Source: Pinirhizobacter sp036499745 (GTDB lineage Bacteria > Pseudomonadota > Gammaproteobacteria > Xanthomonadales > Rhodanobacteraceae). Taken from it: DNA of 64,000 nucleotides. Under the pieces are notes generated by a model. The model saw only the letters and a list, made by a program, of their open reading frames with translations. It ran no database searches and was not told the origin of the DNA. Position numbers and translations under genes: made by a program. Position 1 is the first letter of the stretch. The number at the start of each line of letters is the position of its first letter. This document shows positions 42,522-50,722 of this stretch, piece after piece. The DNA lies in contig NZ_DASYDG010000038.1 in assembly GCF_036499745.1 (NCBI RefSeq), positions 58,866-122,865 on the forward strand. Direction: 5' to 3'.

Positions 42522-43383
42522 ACAGCGTAAACGCCGATGATGTATGCCTCCGGTTCGGGTAGTAGAGGTGGTAGCCCGGAAACGGCACGCACCATTCGTC
42601 CAGCGCTGCGATCAATCGTCCGTCGTCGAGATACGGCCTGGCGAGGTCTTCCGGAACCCACGCCAGTCCAAGTCCGGCGATGGCCGAATCGAGGATCCGT
42701 GGGCTGCTGTTCACGATCAGCTGGCCATCCACGCGCACCTTGATTTCGCGGCCGTCTTTTTCGAATTCCCAGGGATAGAGGGCGCCGTAGGAAGGCAACC
42801 TTATGTTGATGCAGCTGTGCGAGGTGAGGTCCTGCGGCGTGACGGGCGGCGCACGATCCTTGAAGTACGAGGGCGAGCCGACCACGATCATGCGGAAGTC
42901 CGGGCCGATGCGCGTGGCGATCATGCCGCTGGCGACCTGCTCGCCGATGCGTACGCCGAAGTCGAAGCGATCGGCCACGATGTCCACCAGCTGGTTGTCG
43001 ATCGATACCTCGATCTTGATGTCCGGATAGTTCGGCAGGAATCGCGCCAGCATCGGCTGGATCAACGTGGCGGCCGCGTGCTGCGAGACGGTGATGCGAA
43101 TCATGCCTGCGGGTTTCTCGCGGAACGAACTCAGGGCGGCGACTTCAGCCTCGATGTCGTCGAACATCGGACCGATGTTGCCGAGCAGCCGTTCGCCGGC
43201 TTCCGTGGGCGACACGCTGCGAGTGGTGCGCGTGAGCAGGCGTACACCCAGGCGGCTTTCCAGTTTGCGGACGGAGTGGCTGAGCGCTGATTGGGTGGTG
43301 CCCAACTTCTTCGCTGCGCGGGTAAAGCTGCACTCCCGTGCGACAGCGAGGAAAGCACTCAGTTCGTGGAAATCCTTGCGCAT
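42493..43383 (-). CDS. LysR-family transcriptional regulator
   Basis: A 296-residue LysR regulator. The N-terminal helix-turn-helix reads FTRAAKKLGTTQSALSHSVR then KLESRLGVRLLTRTTR (about 20-56), followed by a substrate-binding domain. It belongs to the group close to CrgA/AaeR-type regulators and is divergent from the aldo-keto reductase gene, the usual arrangement for LysR control of an oxidoreductase. Two small palindromes in the shared 199-base gap are candidate binding sites. The effector is unknown. Confidence 0.93.
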   Translation of the reverse strand: MRKDFHELSAFLAVARECSFTRAAKKLGTTQSALSHSVRKLESRLGVRLLTRTTRSVSPTEAGERLLGNIGPMFDDIEAEVAALSSFREKPAGMIRITVSQHAAATLIQPMLARFLPNYPDIKIEVSIDNQLVDIVADRFDFGVRIGEQVASGMIATRIGPDFRMIVVGSPSYFKDRAPPVTPQDLTSHSCINIRLPSYGALYPWEFEKDGREIKVRVDGQLIVNSSPRILDSAIAGLGLAWVPEDLARPYLDDGRLIAALDEWCVPFPGYHLYYPNRRHTSSAFTLFIEALRYRG

Positions 43384-43432
43384 GGGATATGACCACCTTT
43401 CATGATTGATGCTGGGAAGGGATCTGGAACGG

Positions 43433-43487
43433 CCTATTCATAGGATAGGCGCGTGGATAATCCTGCGGCAAACACTTATTCATGAAT
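43433..43487. promoter_or_regulatory. Candidate LysR binding sites between regulator and reductase
   Basis: CCTATTCATAGG (43433-43444) and ATTCATGAAT (43478-43487) are both symmetric and share the core ATTCAT, 45 bases apart. They lie in the divergent gap, where LysR proteins bind. The assignment is inferred. Confidence 0.4.
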
Positions 43488-43582
43488 TGTGGATATAGAT
43501 GCTAGTACTCCGCGGGGGCTAATTCGAAGCCGGTACCGCCCATAGACTTTCTGGGACCCTCACCCCCATCGGAGAATCCACC

Positions 43583-44566
43583 ATGCAAAAGCGATCCCTC
43601 GGCAAGAGCGGGCTGGAAGTTTCAGCCCTTGGCCTCGGCTGCATGAGCCTGAGTTTCGGCCATGGGCCGGCCATCGACACTAAAGAAGGCATCAAACTGA
43701 TCCGCACGGCATTCGAGCGCGGCGTCACCTTCTTCGACACCGCTGAAGCCTATGGGCCCTACACCAACGAAGAACTGGTAGGCGAAGCCCTCGCGCCGAT
43801 GCGCAACGAGGTGGTGATCGCCACCAAGTTCGGTTTCAGCAACGGCAAGCCGCTGGAGGGCCTCGATAGCCGGCCCGACCATATCCGCGAGGTGGTGGAA
43901 GCGTCGCTCAAACGATTGAAGACGGATGTCATCGACCTTCTCTACCAGCACCGCGTGGATCCCAATGTACCGATCGAGGATGTTGCGGGAACCGTGAAGG
44001 ACCTGATCGCGCAAGGCAAGGTGAAGCACTTCGGTCTGTCCGAGGCGGGTGTCGCGACCATCCGCCGTGCCCACGCCGTGCAGTCAGTAACGGCACTGCA
44101 GAGTGAATATTCCCTGTGGTGGCGCGAACCGGAAGAGGACATTCTTCCTGTGTTGGAAGAACTCGGTATCGGTTTCGTTCCCTTCAGCCCGCTCGGCAAG
44201 GGCTTCCTTACCGGTGCCATCAACGCCACCACGACCCTCGATCCTACCGACTACCGGAATTCGTCGCCGCGCTTTGCACCTGAAGCACGCAAGGCCAACC
44301 AGGCGCTGGTGGATGCGCTCGGTCGCATTGCCACCGACAAGCAGGTGACGCTGGCCCAGATCGCACTGGCCTGGCTGCTGGCGCGCAAGCCCTGGATCGT
44401 CCCCATCCCGGGCACGACGAAGCTGCACCGGCTTGAGGAAAACCTCGGCGCGGATCGCGTTGCATTGACGGCAGGCGATCTACGGAAGATTGAAGAGGCG
44501 ATCACCGGAATCGAAGTACAGGGCGCGCGCTATTCCGAGCAAATGCAGAGCTACGTCAACCGTTGA
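43583..44566 (+). CDS. Aldo/keto reductase
   Basis: A 327-residue NADPH-dependent oxidoreductase of the aldo/keto reductase family with a TIM barrel. The catalytic tetrad is visible: Asp and Tyr in FFDTAEAYGPYTNE (about 51-64), Lys in VIATKFGF (about 82) and His in LLYQHRVDP (about 122). The late cofactor segment IPIPGTTK is typical of the group that includes YajO/IolS-like enzymes. The ATG at 43583 follows a GGAG sequence about nine bases upstream. It is probably controlled by the divergent LysR protein. The physiological substrate is unknown. Confidence 0.94.
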   Translation: MQKRSLGKSGLEVSALGLGCMSLSFGHGPAIDTKEGIKLIRTAFERGVTFFDTAEAYGPYTNEELVGEALAPMRNEVVIATKFGFSNGKPLEGLDSRPDHIREVVEASLKRLKTDVIDLLYQHRVDPNVPIEDVAGTVKDLIAQGKVKHFGLSEAGVATIRRAHAVQSVTALQSEYSLWWREPEEDILPVLEELGIGFVPFSPLGKGFLTGAINATTTLDPTDYRNSSPRFAPEARKANQALVDALGRIATDKQVTLAQIALAWLLARKPWIVPIPGTTKLHRLEENLGADRVALTAGDLRKIEEAITGIEVQGARYSEQMQSYVNR

Positions 44567-44604
44567 CCATCGGTATCCAGCCACGCGCGCCTGGTAACGT
44601 GGAC

Positions 44605-45393
44605 TTATTCCACGGCGAAGGGATCGTTGGATGGGTCGTCGTTCCATGTATATTCCGCGCCCGCTGCAACGCGTTCGGCACGTGCGCGTCCGTAAAGCAT
44701 TTCCACCAACGCCAGCGCCATGTCCGTTCCTGCGGAAACCCCGGACGAGGTAATGAATTTGCCATCGACAACCCAGCGCGCACGACCCTGCCAGTGAACC
44801 ATGGAGCCCTGGCTGGTGGCGAATTCCCATCTTCTTTTGTTGGAGGTGGCCTTGCGTCCATCGAGGATCCCCGCCCGCGCAAGCAAGGCCGATCCGGTGC
44901 AAACCGAAGTTGTCAACTCGGTACCCCTGTCCTGGCGGCGAAGGAATTCCAGCATGGCGGGATTTTTCACTTCTCGTTCGGTCCCTGCCAAACTTCCGGG
45001 AACCATGATGATGTCGAATTGGGGGGCATTGTCGAATGAGTAGTCCGCCACCGCTTCGAAGCCCTGGGCAGATTTAACCAGGCCGCCATGCTGCGAGACC
45101 ATGACCAGTTCATGGTCATCCAGGCGACCCCACATCTGCACGGGGCCGAAAACGTCCAGCGTCTCGAAATCCGGGTAGATCACGATAGCAATTTTCTTTT
45201 TGCCGGCCGGCTGTATTGATGTCGGCGTGCGGTTCTTTGGTGACACCAAAGCAGCTTGATTCGATAGGTTCTTCGAAACAGCGACATGGTTCTCCGACGG
45301 CGCTTGCAGGCCCTGGGCATAGGCAGAAGTACAGCCAAGCAACAGGGTTGCGGTAACTGACTGAATTATCCGAACGAATTTCTGACGCATCAT
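44605..45393 (-). CDS. Exported DJ-1/PfpI (GlxA N-domain-like) protein
   Basis: A 262-residue protein with a class I glutamine-amidotransferase-like/DJ-1 domain (KKIAIVIYPDFETLDVFGP from about 66, nucleophile C165 in TTSVCTGSALLARAG). It matches the ligand domain of GlxA/FtrA-like regulators and isonitrile-hydratase-like proteins, but has no AraC-type helix-turn-helix. The N-terminus is a signal peptide (VRIIQSVTATLLLGCTSAYA). C21 might be a lipobox cysteine, though the leucine before the glycine is atypical. The start at 45393 follows AAGGAG at eight bases. Export makes a regulator role unlikely; an enzymatic periplasmic role is possible. Confidence 0.85.
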   Translation of the reverse strand: MMRQKFVRIIQSVTATLLLGCTSAYAQGLQAPSENHVAVSKNLSNQAALVSPKNRTPTSIQPAGKKKIAIVIYPDFETLDVFGPVQMWGRLDDHELVMVSQHGGLVKSAQGFEAVADYSFDNAPQFDIIMVPGSLAGTEREVKNPAMLEFLRRQDRGTELTTSVCTGSALLARAGILDGRKATSNKRRWEFATSQGSMVHWQGRARWVVDGKFITSSGVSAGTDMALALVEMLYGRARAERVAAGAEYTWNDDPSNDPFAVE

Positions 45394-46047
45394 CGAGGAA
45401 TCTCCTTTTCCAATGTTTCGGTGGTCGCGACTTGCCATAAGGCGCGGCGCTCCGGCATTAGAAGGATAAAGATACGACGCGTCTGTCAGTGATCGCCGAC
45501 AGCTGTGTCGTTGGAGTTCCCGGTGGCCGCAAGGGTGGCTGAATATCCAGTCGAGAGGTGTGGTGCCTTGTGCCCGGTCGGTGCGACGGGTTGACTGCGC
45601 CGTGGCGTCGACGGATCAGGCGAATGAACGCCCCGGCCTGTGCACCTCTCGCCCTGGTCCGTCATCGAAGACAGTCAACCCAAGGCTACTTCCGCTAGCC
45701 GAACACGTTCATCCGCCACCGTAGCTCGTTTGCCAAAGCCCGTTTATGGGTAGGGGTGGCGGGCGAGCCAGGGTCGAAGACCGGAAGAAGACGGCCGGGC
45801 ATACGCCCGCCTGGTCGCCCGCCGTATGGCGGTGAACCTCGCGCCCCGCAGGTGATGCTGCGGGGCGCGACTTCTTCCCAGGCTTCGACACCCGGTTGCC
45901 GGTACACCGGCAACGCGTGAATGATCCTGATTTCTGCGCAGCGATGCTATGCGAATGGTCGCAAAGTTACCTGACACATCCCATCAAACGATGCTCAATC
46001 TCCAGGCGGCACACCATGATGGATCTCGCCATCAAGGAAGCGTCTTT
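45394..46047. other. Long intergenic region with a probable dispersed repeat
   Basis: No gene is convincing in these 650 bases. The part from about 45720 to 45900 contains a perfect GC-rich hairpin (arms CGCGCCCCGCA and TGCGGGGCGCG, 45839-45869) preceded by TTTATGGGTAGGGGTGGCGG. Its three overlapping frames give peptides such as GDQAGVCPAVFFRSSTLARP that I recall from many unrelated Xanthomonadales entries. That is the mark of a repeated intergenic element rather than a protein. The rest should include the promoter of the DJ-1 gene. Confidence 0.5.
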
Positions 46048-47670
46048 TTACGCCAGCGCGGGTTCTTCAGAGGTCCGCGCGTTAGTGACGGAAGGCGTCG
46101 TCTCCGGCGCGAAGAACGCCACCAGGTTCCCCAACCCACCCGCTTCGCGCTGCAGGCTGGCCGCAGCGGACTGGATGTCATCCACCAGTTCGGCATTCTG
46201 GCCGGTAATGGTGTTCAGCTCGCCGAAAGCCGCACCCATCTGCGCCAGGGCCACCGTCTGTTGCTTGCTGCCCTGGGCGATGGTGGCGGAATGGTCGGCG
46301 ACGCGCGCAAAGCCGGTGGCGATGTCGTCGAAGGCGGCGCGCGATTGCGCTGCCAGTACCGCGCCGACTTCGACGCGGTCGGTGTTGTCTTCGATCAATG
46401 CGCGGATCTCCTTGACCGAGTCCGAGCAGCGATGGGACAGGCTGCGCACTTCGGCGGCTACCACCGAGAACCCGCGTCCCTGTTCGCCGGCGCGTGCGGC
46501 TTCCACCGCGGCGTTCAGGGCCAGCAGGTTGGTCTGGAAGGCGATGGCCTGGATGATCTCAACCACTTCGGCGATGCGGGCGCTGCCGCCCTTGATCTGG
46601 GCCATGGCATCAAGGCTGCGCGCCACGATATCCCGGCCGTCACGGGCTTTTTCACCCAGCTGCCTGATCTCGCCATCCACCGCCTGGGTGAGCGAGGCAT
46701 GGTGGACGATGGCATCGGAAAGACTGGCCAGCTGCGCTGAGGATTGCTCAAGCGCCGCCGACTGGCTTTGTGTGCGATGCGACAGCGATTCACTGCCGCC
46801 GGACATGATCCGGCTGATGCCGCGCACGGTGCCTGAACTGCCGCGAAGGCCGGTGACGATGTCCTGCAGCTTGCCGTCCATCGTGGCCAGTGAGCGGGAG
46901 AGCACGGCCAGTTCGTCGTCGCCGTCCAGGGCGCAGGCATGTCCCAGCCGACCCAGGGTGATGCCTTCGGCTACGGTAGACGCAGCTCGCACACCCCCGA
47001 TCACGCGGCGTAGAAGCAGGATATCCAGGAGCAGGGCAATGACGAAGCCGATGCCAATGGCGCCCAGCATGGCCCAGCGAGCCACGGTTACCTGGTGTAC
47101 CTGCTGCTCGAAGCGCTGCGCGCCGTCGCTGGCAACTTTATCCAGGATATTCCCGGCGTCGGTCTGCAGGGTGATGTAGACAGGCCCGAGAAGATCGTCC
47201 TGCAGCTCGCTGGCTTCGTCGTATTTCTCTTCATTGAGTTTTTCGGCCATGCGACCGAGGAATTTATCGATCGAGGCCTTGTGACTGGTGAACGAGCTGA
47301 AGTCGTCGCCGCTGGGCACGCCGCCGCTGGTTTGCAGGTAGGCATCCCACATGCGGACGATGAGTTTCTGGTTGGTATTGATGACGCCGGTGGCGCTTTC
47401 CGAGCGTGATGGCAGCTTCATCTGCAGCGACTCGCGTACTTCCTGGGCGCTGGAACGGTAGATGTTCATCATGCGGCCCACGACGCTGGCCGTGGCAAGT
47501 TCGGAGCTGTACATCGTGCGCAGCGCCTCACCTGCACGGGACATGGCGGTCATGCCGATGGTGGCAGCTACCGCCATCACGACGACGAAGCAGGCGATGC
47601 GCAGGACGAAGGTGACACGAAGGCCGGTAAGGCGGGGAAAGGTGGGGATGTTGAAGCTAGGGAAAGGCAC
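46048..47670 (-). CDS. Methyl-accepting chemotaxis protein
   Basis: A 540-residue transmembrane chemoreceptor. The first membrane helix is at about 23-42 (VLRIACFVVVMAVAATIGMT). A periplasmic four-helix-type sensor follows to about 195, then a second helix WAMLGAIGIGFVIALLLDIL. A HAMP-like segment leads to the signalling domain, with the conserved hairpin tip EIIQAIAFQTNLLALNAAVE and AARAGEQGRGFSVVA downstream. The C-terminus lacks an NWETF-type CheR tether. No che genes are nearby, so it is an orphan receptor. The ligand is unknown. Confidence 0.93.
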   Translation of the reverse strand: MPFPSFNIPTFPRLTGLRVTFVLRIACFVVVMAVAATIGMTAMSRAGEALRTMYSSELATASVVGRMMNIYRSSAQEVRESLQMKLPSRSESATGVINTNQKLIVRMWDAYLQTSGGVPSGDDFSSFTSHKASIDKFLGRMAEKLNEEKYDEASELQDDLLGPVYITLQTDAGNILDKVASDGAQRFEQQVHQVTVARWAMLGAIGIGFVIALLLDILLLRRVIGGVRAASTVAEGITLGRLGHACALDGDDELAVLSRSLATMDGKLQDIVTGLRGSSGTVRGISRIMSGGSESLSHRTQSQSAALEQSSAQLASLSDAIVHHASLTQAVDGEIRQLGEKARDGRDIVARSLDAMAQIKGGSARIAEVVEIIQAIAFQTNLLALNAAVEAARAGEQGRGFSVVAAEVRSLSHRCSDSVKEIRALIEDNTDRVEVGAVLAAQSRAAFDDIATGFARVADHSATIAQGSKQQTVALAQMGAAFGELNTITGQNAELVDDIQSAAASLQREAGGLGNLVAFFAPETTPSVTNARTSEEPALA

Positions 47671-47784
47671 GATCGTTTTCCTGGGGAGGGAATATCGGGG
47701 GAGTACGTGGCTCGCCCGCTTATCGACCGCACAAGGCGTTTCTTAAGTAAAAAATCCTTTAATTTCAATTATTTCAGTTGTGTT

Positions 47785-48387
47785 TCAAGGGTGGGTCGAA
47801 TAGGTGTCATGGCTCACGGGAGCGACGTGCTGGCGCCGCCACGCCACCCATCCCATCGCCGCAAGCGCCACGAACCCCGTATACAGAATGGCCGTGACCA
47901 GAAGCGACTTGTAGACGTATTCCCCCACGTAGATCACGTCCACCGCAATCCACATCGGCCACGCGGCGGTATGCCTTCGCGCCTGCCACCATTGGGCGAC
48001 AAGGCTGAAGGATGCCAGCGAAGCGTCGAGCCACGGCAAGGCGGCGTCGGTGCGGTAGTGCATGAATGCACCCAGCGCTACCGCGCCGAGTACACCCAGG
48101 CCCAAATGCCATAGAGCTTCGCCTGCCGGCAATGGCGCCACGCGAACGCGGCCGTCGTCGCCAAGGTTGTTGAGCCATCGCCGCCAGCCGTACACGATGA
48201 AGGCCGCGAACGCCCCTTGCAGCAGCGCGTCGGAATAAAGGCGCGCATCGACGAACACCCACGCATAGGCTGCCACCGACACCAGGCCCACCGGCCAGCA
48301 CCACGGATGGCGGCGTGCACTAAGCCACACCGCCACGGCGCTTACGACCGCCGATGCCACTTCAAACCAGGAAAGCTCAAAAGTCAT
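47785..48387 (-). CDS. pnuT: PnuC-family vitamin permease, probably thiamine (PnuT)
   Basis: A 200-residue inner-membrane permease with about seven hydrophobic helices and PnuC-family features (YGWRRW motif near 66-71, a QWWQARRH segment near 131-138, and an aromatic-rich end VIYVGEYVYKSLLVTAILY). PnuC itself carries nicotinamide riboside, but here the gene overlaps the 3' end of a TonB receptor gene by 11 bases, and both follow a TPP riboswitch. That setting marks the PnuT variant, which takes up thiamine by facilitated diffusion with trapping by phosphorylation. The assignment rests on context rather than on a diagnostic residue. Confidence 0.82.
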   Translation of the reverse strand: MTFELSWFEVASAVVSAVAVWLSARRHPWCWPVGLVSVAAYAWVFVDARLYSDALLQGAFAAFIVYGWRRWLNNLGDDGRVRVAPLPAGEALWHLGLGVLGAVALGAFMHYRTDAALPWLDASLASFSLVAQWWQARRHTAAWPMWIAVDVIYVGEYVYKSLLVTAILYTGFVALAAMGWVAWRRQHVAPVSHDTYSTHP

Positions 48388-50626
48388 AAGTCACCGACAG
48401 GCGCGCCAGTCGCGGCATGCCCGGGAAGAGGTAGCTGTCGCCGCCGCTCGTGCCAGTATCGCGCCAGTAGAAGTGGTTGAACACGTTGTCCACATTCAAT
48501 CGCCAGGTGAGTGCATGGCCATTGAGTTGCGCTTCGTAGCGCAGGCCCGCGTCGAATACGTGGTACGCCGGCACGCGGGTGGCGCCATCGGGCGTGGCCA
48601 CGTTCGCGCTGGCGTAGCGCCAGCCGCCCAGCAGGCTTAAAGACGGTGCGAAGGGCAGGCGGTAGTCGACGTACACGGCTGAGCGAAGGCGCGGCACGTT
48701 CACAACCTGGTGGTCTTCATACGAAGGTGTGCCAGTGCCTTGCGCGCGGGCGCGGATCACGTTGATGCTGGCCGTCAGGCGGAAATTCTCCGTGACCCGG
48801 CCTGCGGCGTTCAGTTCTACGCCGGTGTGCACCTCGTTGCCCTGCTGCACGAAGGTGAAACCGGTGGCCGAATCGTCCGGACGGGCAAACTGGTACGGCT
48901 GGCTGATGCGATACACCGCCGCTTGCAGGTCCAGTGAGTCGCCGAAGGCGTACTTCACGCCGGCTTCGAGCTGGCGGGACAGCAGCGGTGGCAAGACGGT
49001 GCCGCCGTTGGTGGTCCAGTAGGGTGCCGCGGTGCCCAGTGACAATCCCTTGCTGAAGCTTACGTAGGTGGTGAGCGGCGCCGTCGGCTGCCACATCAGC
49101 GCCGCCTGCGGCAGCAGTTTTACCAGGCGCGTGTCACGGGAAAGCTCGCCGGTATCGTCGTACTCGCGCTCGTTTAGCCGGACGAAGCGGGCGCCGGCGA
49201 TGGCTTGCCAGGTGTCTGAAAGGTGCACGCGATCCACGGCGAACACCGCGCGCTGCCAGCTGGTGAGCACGCGCGCTAATGGGCCGGGCTGATTGGGTGA
49301 CGGATCGAATACGGGCGGGTTGGCTTCGCTGATGTTCGCCGTGCCAACGTAATCGTACACATACGGCCGCTGGTCCATGGTGCGGCGGAAGGCGCTGGCA
49401 CCCATATTCACTTCGTGGGTGATTGAACCGGTGTCGAAGCTGCCGGCCACCACCGCGCGCAGCTCGTCGTTCTGCCGTGTGTCGTCCGGGCTGCGGAAAT
49501 CGTAGACATCGTAGTCACCGTTGGGGGCGAAGAAGTACCCCGGTGTAGCACCCGAGGCACAGCTTGCCGCATAGAAGCAGCCATAGGCGAAGGCGACGTT
49601 GTCGTCGATCCGGGTACGGCTGTGTCCGGCGGAGAGGCGCGCCGTCCAGTCGTCGCTGAATCGGTAGCTATAGCGCAGCGTCGTGTTGCTGGCGTCGATG
49701 CCTACCGGGCGCTGCCAGGGTTGATAGCCCAGGAGTTGCGTGCGGCTGGGGTGCGGCGGAAGGGTGGTCCCACCCAGGAGTTGGTAGCCCGATACCGAGC
49801 GCTGGCCGCTGGTCTGGTAGTCGGTATCAAGCTCCAGCTTGCTGTCGTCGTTGATCTTCCAGTCGGCCGCCAGCGAGACAAAGCTGCGGCGGCCGTCAAG
49901 GTGATCGACGTAGGAATGCATGTTCTCGTGCGCAGCATTCACGCGCAACCCGAACCCAGGCGTAAGCCAGCCACCCAGATCCACGGCGGTATAGGCCGAG
50001 CCATGGGAATCGGTACCGATGGTGGCCGTATGGACGTCTGCAGGCCGCTTGCTGACATAGTTCACCAGGCCACCGGGAGCCAACACGCCGGCCTCCAGGC
50101 CGCCCAACCCCTTGAGGATCTCCACGCGCTGCTTGTCTTCCAGTGCCAGCGGTTGCTCGGCGGAGATCGTGAGATCGTTAAGGCGGAAGGCGGTGGCAAG
50201 ATCCAGGGGGAAGCCACGGATGGCAATGTCCTGGTAGTACCCCACCGGCGCGTAGTTGTCGCCGATAGCTGCATCGCCGCGGACCAGTTCGCTGAGCGAG
50301 CGTGGCTGACGGTCGTCGATCTGGTCGCGGGTGATCACCAGGATCGACGCAGGTGTGTCGTGCAGTGGCGCAGAGCCGAAGCTGCCGAACGTATCCAGTT
50401 GCGCGTCGCTGGCGCGATAGCCTTTGTCGACGGTGGCGTTGACGTCAACGGTGGCAAGGTTCTTTGCTTGCACCACTGAAGGCGCATCCGGCGTGTCCGC
50501 GGCATGGGCCACGGCGATGGCGGAAATGAGGGCAAGGGCGAGGGGCGTGCGGGGTAGGGTCATCGTCGTCTTCGGGCAAAGCGAAGCGACGGTAAACCGC
50601 ATCGCCGTCCGGGCGATGCGATTCAT
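48377..50626 (-). CDS. TonB-dependent outer-membrane receptor under TPP riboswitch (thiamine uptake)
   Basis: A TonB-dependent receptor of about 749 residues. The N-terminus contains a signal peptide (LPRTPLALALISAIAVAHA). The plug domain includes TPASILVITRDQIDDRQP then RSLSELVRG. A 22-strand barrel follows, ending in LARLSVTYDF with terminal phenylalanine. Such receptors are often labelled siderophore receptors, but the TPP riboswitch directly ahead implies thiamine or a precursor. I chose the ATG at 50626, placed four bases after AGGGAG at the riboswitch's 3' edge; an ATG at 50563, directly before the signal peptide, is the alternative. The pnuT gene overlaps its end. Confidence 0.88.
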   Translation of the reverse strand: MNRIARTAMRFTVASLCPKTTMTLPRTPLALALISAIAVAHAADTPDAPSVVQAKNLATVDVNATVDKGYRASDAQLDTFGSFGSAPLHDTPASILVITRDQIDDRQPRSLSELVRGDAAIGDNYAPVGYYQDIAIRGFPLDLATAFRLNDLTISAEQPLALEDKQRVEILKGLGGLEAGVLAPGGLVNYVSKRPADVHTATIGTDSHGSAYTAVDLGGWLTPGFGLRVNAAHENMHSYVDHLDGRRSFVSLAADWKINDDSKLELDTDYQTSGQRSVSGYQLLGGTTLPPHPSRTQLLGYQPWQRPVGIDASNTTLRYSYRFSDDWTARLSAGHSRTRIDDNVAFAYGCFYAASCASGATPGYFFAPNGDYDVYDFRSPDDTRQNDELRAVVAGSFDTGSITHEVNMGASAFRRTMDQRPYVYDYVGTANISEANPPVFDPSPNQPGPLARVLTSWQRAVFAVDRVHLSDTWQAIAGARFVRLNEREYDDTGELSRDTRLVKLLPQAALMWQPTAPLTTYVSFSKGLSLGTAAPYWTTNGGTVLPPLLSRQLEAGVKYAFGDSLDLQAAVYRISQPYQFARPDDSATGFTFVQQGNEVHTGVELNAAGRVTENFRLTASINVIRARAQGTGTPSYEDHQVVNVPRLRSAVYVDYRLPFAPSLSLLGGWRYASANVATPDGATRVPAYHVFDAGLRYEAQLNGHALTWRLNVDNVFNHFYWRDTGTSGGDSYLFPGMPRLARLSVTYDF

Positions 50627-50630
50627 CAAG

Positions 50631-50707
50631 CTCCCTACGCCGGTACTAACCGGGTCAGGTTCCAAGGGACTCTCTCAGCCTGACTGTACGCCAGGCACCC
50701 CCGCTTC
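50631..50707 (-). promoter_or_regulatory. TPP riboswitch (THI element)
   Basis: Read on the minus strand it has all conserved blocks in order: GGGGTGCC, GGCTGAGAGAGTCCC, TTGGAACCTGACCCGG, TTAGTACCGGCGTAGGGAG. This is the thiamine pyrophosphate aptamer. Its 3' AGGGAG also serves as the ribosome binding site of the receptor gene, so ligand binding should close P1 and block translation. Confidence 0.96.
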
Positions 50708-50722
50708 AATGGGATGATTAAA

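Noticed and set aside
47785..48387. Nicotinamide riboside transport by the PnuC-family protein
   Set aside because: The gene follows a TPP riboswitch and overlaps its TonB receptor, and no NAD-salvage gene is near. Thiamine is the better substrate.
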